24,492 bases of DNA from a virus. Position 1 is the first letter of the stretch, and the number at the start of each line of letters is the position of its first letter. The position numbers were made by a program, and so were the translations under genes. Of the stretch, positions 22,102 to 24,492 are shown in pieces. The stretch is from the IMG/VR virus record IMGVR_UViG_3300031885_000110, positions 1 to 24,492 of that record; one strand, 5' to 3'. Below the pieces are notes generated by a model. It saw nothing but the letters and a program-made list of their open reading frames with translations, was not told the origin of the DNA and made no database searches.

Positions 22102-23063
22102 TGACTGTTCCGACGATAGTCAGCGTGACTCCGTCCAGCGGTTACACCGTGGGCCAGAACGTAGTGCGCATCGCAGGCACCGGATTCCGACTGCCCAACC
22201 CTCCGTCGCTCACTGGACCGATAATGGCGGATCAGCAGAAGACCGTATCGGTAAAGTTTCAAGGTGTTGAATCGGAATGGGCATACTCGGCCAGCGCCAC
22301 TTTGATACTGGCGCGAGTGCCAACCTGGACAGGAGCTTACGATGTCACTTTCCCGCTTGCTTTAAACGTGCGCGTCGCCAATCTCGATGACGCTGGCGTT
22401 GAGATACCAGGCGAGAACGCGACTCGAACAAATGCTTATTCCATTAACAGACCTGGCTTGGCTACAGAATCATATCTGCAACGAGTGATACGAGAAACCA
22501 TAGTTTTGTTCCGTCGCCATATTTTGAAAAATACGCATTACACCACATCGCGCGATTTCACTCTGACACCGGCACAGCAGGAGACGTTGAGAGCCGAAGG
22601 TCCGTTGGTTCAATTGACCGGTCCACGGCTGCTGTTGAATCGCTTCGATTCTTTGAACCGCGAAGAACCAGAGGCCGACCCGCTGGGAGGCTCAAGCGGA
22701 ATGATGCGCCGGAAACCTCCCGTGACGGTGGATGTTGAATTCACAGTAGCGTTGTGGGCGAACAACCCGGAGCACATCCATTCGTTGGTTCAGGCTTATT
22801 TGCTGTTCCACCGAGACATAAAGCATGTCAAGGTGGCTGTGAATCCGGCAGATTTAACACAAGGCACCAAGGACTACGAATTTGATTTGGCGTGGTCGGG
22901 CTATCCGGGCCTGAACACAGATCCGACAGCAGAAGATTTGATGTATGCCACGGCACAAAGTGTGATTCGCGGCGTGCATATAGACGAAGATTCTGGTACT
23001 ATTATCGAGAGAGGTTGGATTGTGACGCAGAACAACGGCGAACCCGTGCTGCAAGTGCAGTAA
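22101..23063 (+). CDS. tail-completion candidate with N-terminal IPT/TIG domain
   Basis: A 320-residue protein. Residues about 4-110 follow the IPT/TIG immunoglobulin-like pattern: PTIVSVTPSSGYTVGQNVV, an IAGTGF turn, then VKFQGVESEWAYSASATLI and a long strand region. The C-terminal two-thirds (about 120-320) starts with a helical segment and continues with RPPVTVDVEF-like strands, as in tail terminator proteins located just upstream of the sheath. The function of the Ig-like part is unknown; similar domains on phage virions bind carbohydrates or partner proteins. Stop and start overlap the preceding gene by one base. Confidence 0.6.
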   Translation: MTVPTIVSVTPSSGYTVGQNVVRIAGTGFRLPNPPSLTGPIMADQQKTVSVKFQGVESEWAYSASATLILARVPTWTGAYDVTFPLALNVRVANLDDAGVEIPGENATRTNAYSINRPGLATESYLQRVIRETIVLFRRHILKNTHYTTSRDFTLTPAQQETLRAEGPLVQLTGPRLLLNRFDSLNREEPEADPLGGSSGMMRRKPPVTVDVEFTVALWANNPEHIHSLVQAYLLFHRDIKHVKVAVNPADLTQGTKDYEFDLAWSGYPGLNTDPTAEDLMYATAQSVIRGVHIDEDSGTIIERGWIVTQNNGEPVLQVQ

Positions 23064-23076
23064 ATTGGAGATGGAA

Positions 23077-23481
23077 ATGGCGAAAATCATAATAACAAAT
23101 CGAACGGAACGGCATTTGCAATACCGCATCGATCATCAAGTCGTGTGCGTCAAAGCAGGCCGATGTCTGTGCAAGACGGGCAGACGCGGAGCAGTGGCAA
23201 TGTCCATTCATGTACCGGGAGGAAAAGGTTTGAAGACAGACGAGTTGCCGTCTGAGATCGCCTTGAGCCCGCAGATCAGAAAAGACCAAGACGAAGGCAA
23301 AATCGAGATTGCCTGGGCGCAGACAAAAACCGTGGCGAGAGTCACGAGTCAAAAGGCAGCGGCATCCGCTGAGGCAGAGGCAGGGTCCACCGAAACCAAG
23401 ATGGGAAAAAAGAGTGGCGGTGGTAGGAAGAAAACCAAAACAGACACGGGAGACGACCCGGAGAAAACCCTAGAGGGTTAA
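23077..23481 (+). CDS. small protein upstream of the sheath gene
   Basis: A 134-residue protein. The frame opens earlier with a TTG at 23065 and another ATG at 23071, but GGAG (23067-23070) lies six bases before the ATG at 23077, which is therefore preferred. Residues about 1-45 form a compact strand-rich segment. The C-terminal 45 residues are low-complexity, rich in Lys, Gly, Glu and Thr (GKKSGGGRKKTKT). Its place just before the sheath is common for small accessory or chaperone-like proteins. No family recognised. Confidence 0.6.
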   Translation: MAKIIITNRTERHLQYRIDHQVVCVKAGRCLCKTGRRGAVAMSIHVPGGKGLKTDELPSEIALSPQIRKDQDEGKIEIAWAQTKTVARVTSQKAAASAEAEAGSTETKMGKKSGGGRKKTKTDTGDDPEKTLEG

Positions 23482-23491
23482 GGAGGAGACG

Positions 23492-24492
23492 ATGGCAGCA
23501 GAACTTCTTGCCAGCAAAGTAGTCATTCTCGAAGAAGAGCCGTCAATCCCAACCATCGCTGCTCTGCCCAGTGCAGTAACGCTTTGCCTTGGGATTACCG
23601 AACGTGGACCTATCGCCGATCCACAGCTTTTGGCGGGATTCGAGGAGTACAACAGGATATTTGGCGGTTTCACACTCTACAGCGAAGTGACAGTCGCGGT
23701 GTACGGATTCTTCCGTCAAGGCGGAACGTTCATGTGGGTGTCGAGAACCTGTCATTTCACGGACAACACAGATCCCAGAACAGCAACGGCCACAACCGGA
23801 AGTGTGGAATTGCTGAACTCAGGAACGCTGCAAACGTATCCGACCGTGGGGCCATCCGATGCCGGACCTTGGAACTTGGCTCAAGACGGCGTGGAGGAAA
23901 AAAATCTCCGACTCAAATACGGACCCGTTGTTCATCCGGCGCTTCGCGTCCTGTATATTTCTGGCAGTCCGGCCAGAGGCGATCTGGTGGACGAATTCGG
24001 AGATCGCGTGTACGAGCCGTACAATCTGGTGGGCGGCGAAACCTACATCGCGGTTATCGACTACACAGGGTATCCGGTGCTGTTTGATGTTTCAGATTTT
24101 GCCGTTCCGGGAGCGGCTACCGCAGCGGAAGTGGCTTTGCGGATCAATGCCAGCATTCTAGGCGGCAAGTGTCTAGTAGGAGACGATGGCAGCAAGTACC
24201 TATATCTGGTATCGGACAAGGCCGGTTTGGATTCCCAGGTGAATGCTCCTATCTATGGCGGGACAGCAGTTCCGATCATCGGGTACATGCTGACCGAATC
24301 AACCGGAGGCGGCGAGGTTGGCAACATACGCAGTGTAACTGCGCTCGAAATGGAAGTTTTGATAGAGGCACTGGGCGTGGATTTGGGAGTGACCGTCGCC
24401 AGCAATCAACTCACGATGCGGTACAATACGCCAGGGGCAACCTATATGGTGCAAGTGCTCGGTACGTCGGATTACGATTTTGGCTTCGACAA
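23492..24492 (+). CDS. tail sheath protein, partial (cut by the window end)
   Basis: The first 333 codons of a tail sheath gene; the 3' end lies beyond the window. Start ATG with AGGAGGAG upstream. The N-terminus shows the sheath pattern: an initial strand (VVILEEE), SIPTIAALPSAVTLCLGITERGP (about 18-40), then FEEYNRIFGGF (about 50-60), and AVYGFFRQGGTFMWVSR (about 68-84). Residues about 130-290 appear to be a domain inserted in the conserved core, as in many long sheath proteins. Sheath proteins polymerise around the tail tube and contract to drive injection, so the phage is a myovirus. Confidence 0.9.
   Translation, partial: MAAELLASKVVILEEEPSIPTIAALPSAVTLCLGITERGPIADPQLLAGFEEYNRIFGGFTLYSEVTVAVYGFFRQGGTFMWVSRTCHFTDNTDPRTATATTGSVELLNSGTLQTYPTVGPSDAGPWNLAQDGVEEKNLRLKYGPVVHPALRVLYISGSPARGDLVDEFGDRVYEPYNLVGGETYIAVIDYTGYPVLFDVSDFAVPGAATAAEVALRINASILGGKCLVGDDGSKYLYLVSDKAGLDSQVNAPIYGGTAVPIIGYMLTESTGGGEVGNIRSVTALEMEVLIEALGVDLGVTVASNQLTMRYNTPGATYMVQVLGTSDYDFGFD

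Noticed and set aside
1-24492. CRISPR arrays, insertion sequences, attachment sites and alternative stop-codon use
   Set aside because: No regularly spaced repeats, transposase, integrase or terminal inverted repeats are visible, and genes end with all three stop codons in ordinary ways.

Overview
This window is part of the genome of a tailed double-stranded DNA phage (or prophage) with a contractile tail. It holds the packaging and head-assembly module and the start of the tail module. All supported genes lie on the + strand. They are tightly packed, many share 1-17 bases at their junctions, and most have strong purine-rich Shine-Dalgarno sites, so the host is a bacterium. No gene points to a particular host taxon. 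No integrase, repressor, lysis cassette or replication enzyme is visible, so lifestyle cannot be decided from this window.

Layout. (1) 15-3014: a run of small accessory genes: a short helical protein, an N-terminally anchored membrane protein, zinc-binding miniproteins, a winged-helix protein whose C-terminus looks like a sliding-clamp-binding peptide, and a coiled-coil protein. It is interrupted at 655-1007 by a compact RNA island with two tandem class II tRNA-like genes and a third stem-closed element. (2) 3008-7219: a weak terminator and a promoter-like motif, then a ribbon-helix-helix protein, probable small terminase, a ParB-like domain protein, two small proteins, and the large terminase. 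(3) 7209-11054: small proteins around the portal gene. (4) 11054-14466: a 1031-residue MuF head protein with a C-terminal HExxH metallopeptidase-like region, followed by a 4-base-overlapping small gene that could be its immunity partner. (5) 14511-19080: a second copy of the promoter-like motif, then the capsid operon: unknown, scaffold-like, XkdF-type protease, second scaffold candidate, HK97-fold major capsid protein, probable decoration protein. (6) 19182-24492: connector and neck genes, an IPT/TIG-containing tail-completion candidate, and the first 1001 bases of the tail sheath gene.

How it works together: the small and large terminases dock on the portal to package DNA. The XkdF-like protease and scaffold candidates assemble and mature the HK97-type capsid. 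The connector, neck and tail-completion proteins join the head to the contractile tail, whose sheath gene begins at the right edge. The observations most worth a second look are the odd tRNA-like cluster, the MuF-metallopeptidase fusion with its candidate partner, the winged-helix protein ending in QMSLF, and the 15-base motif shared by the only two large operon boundaries.
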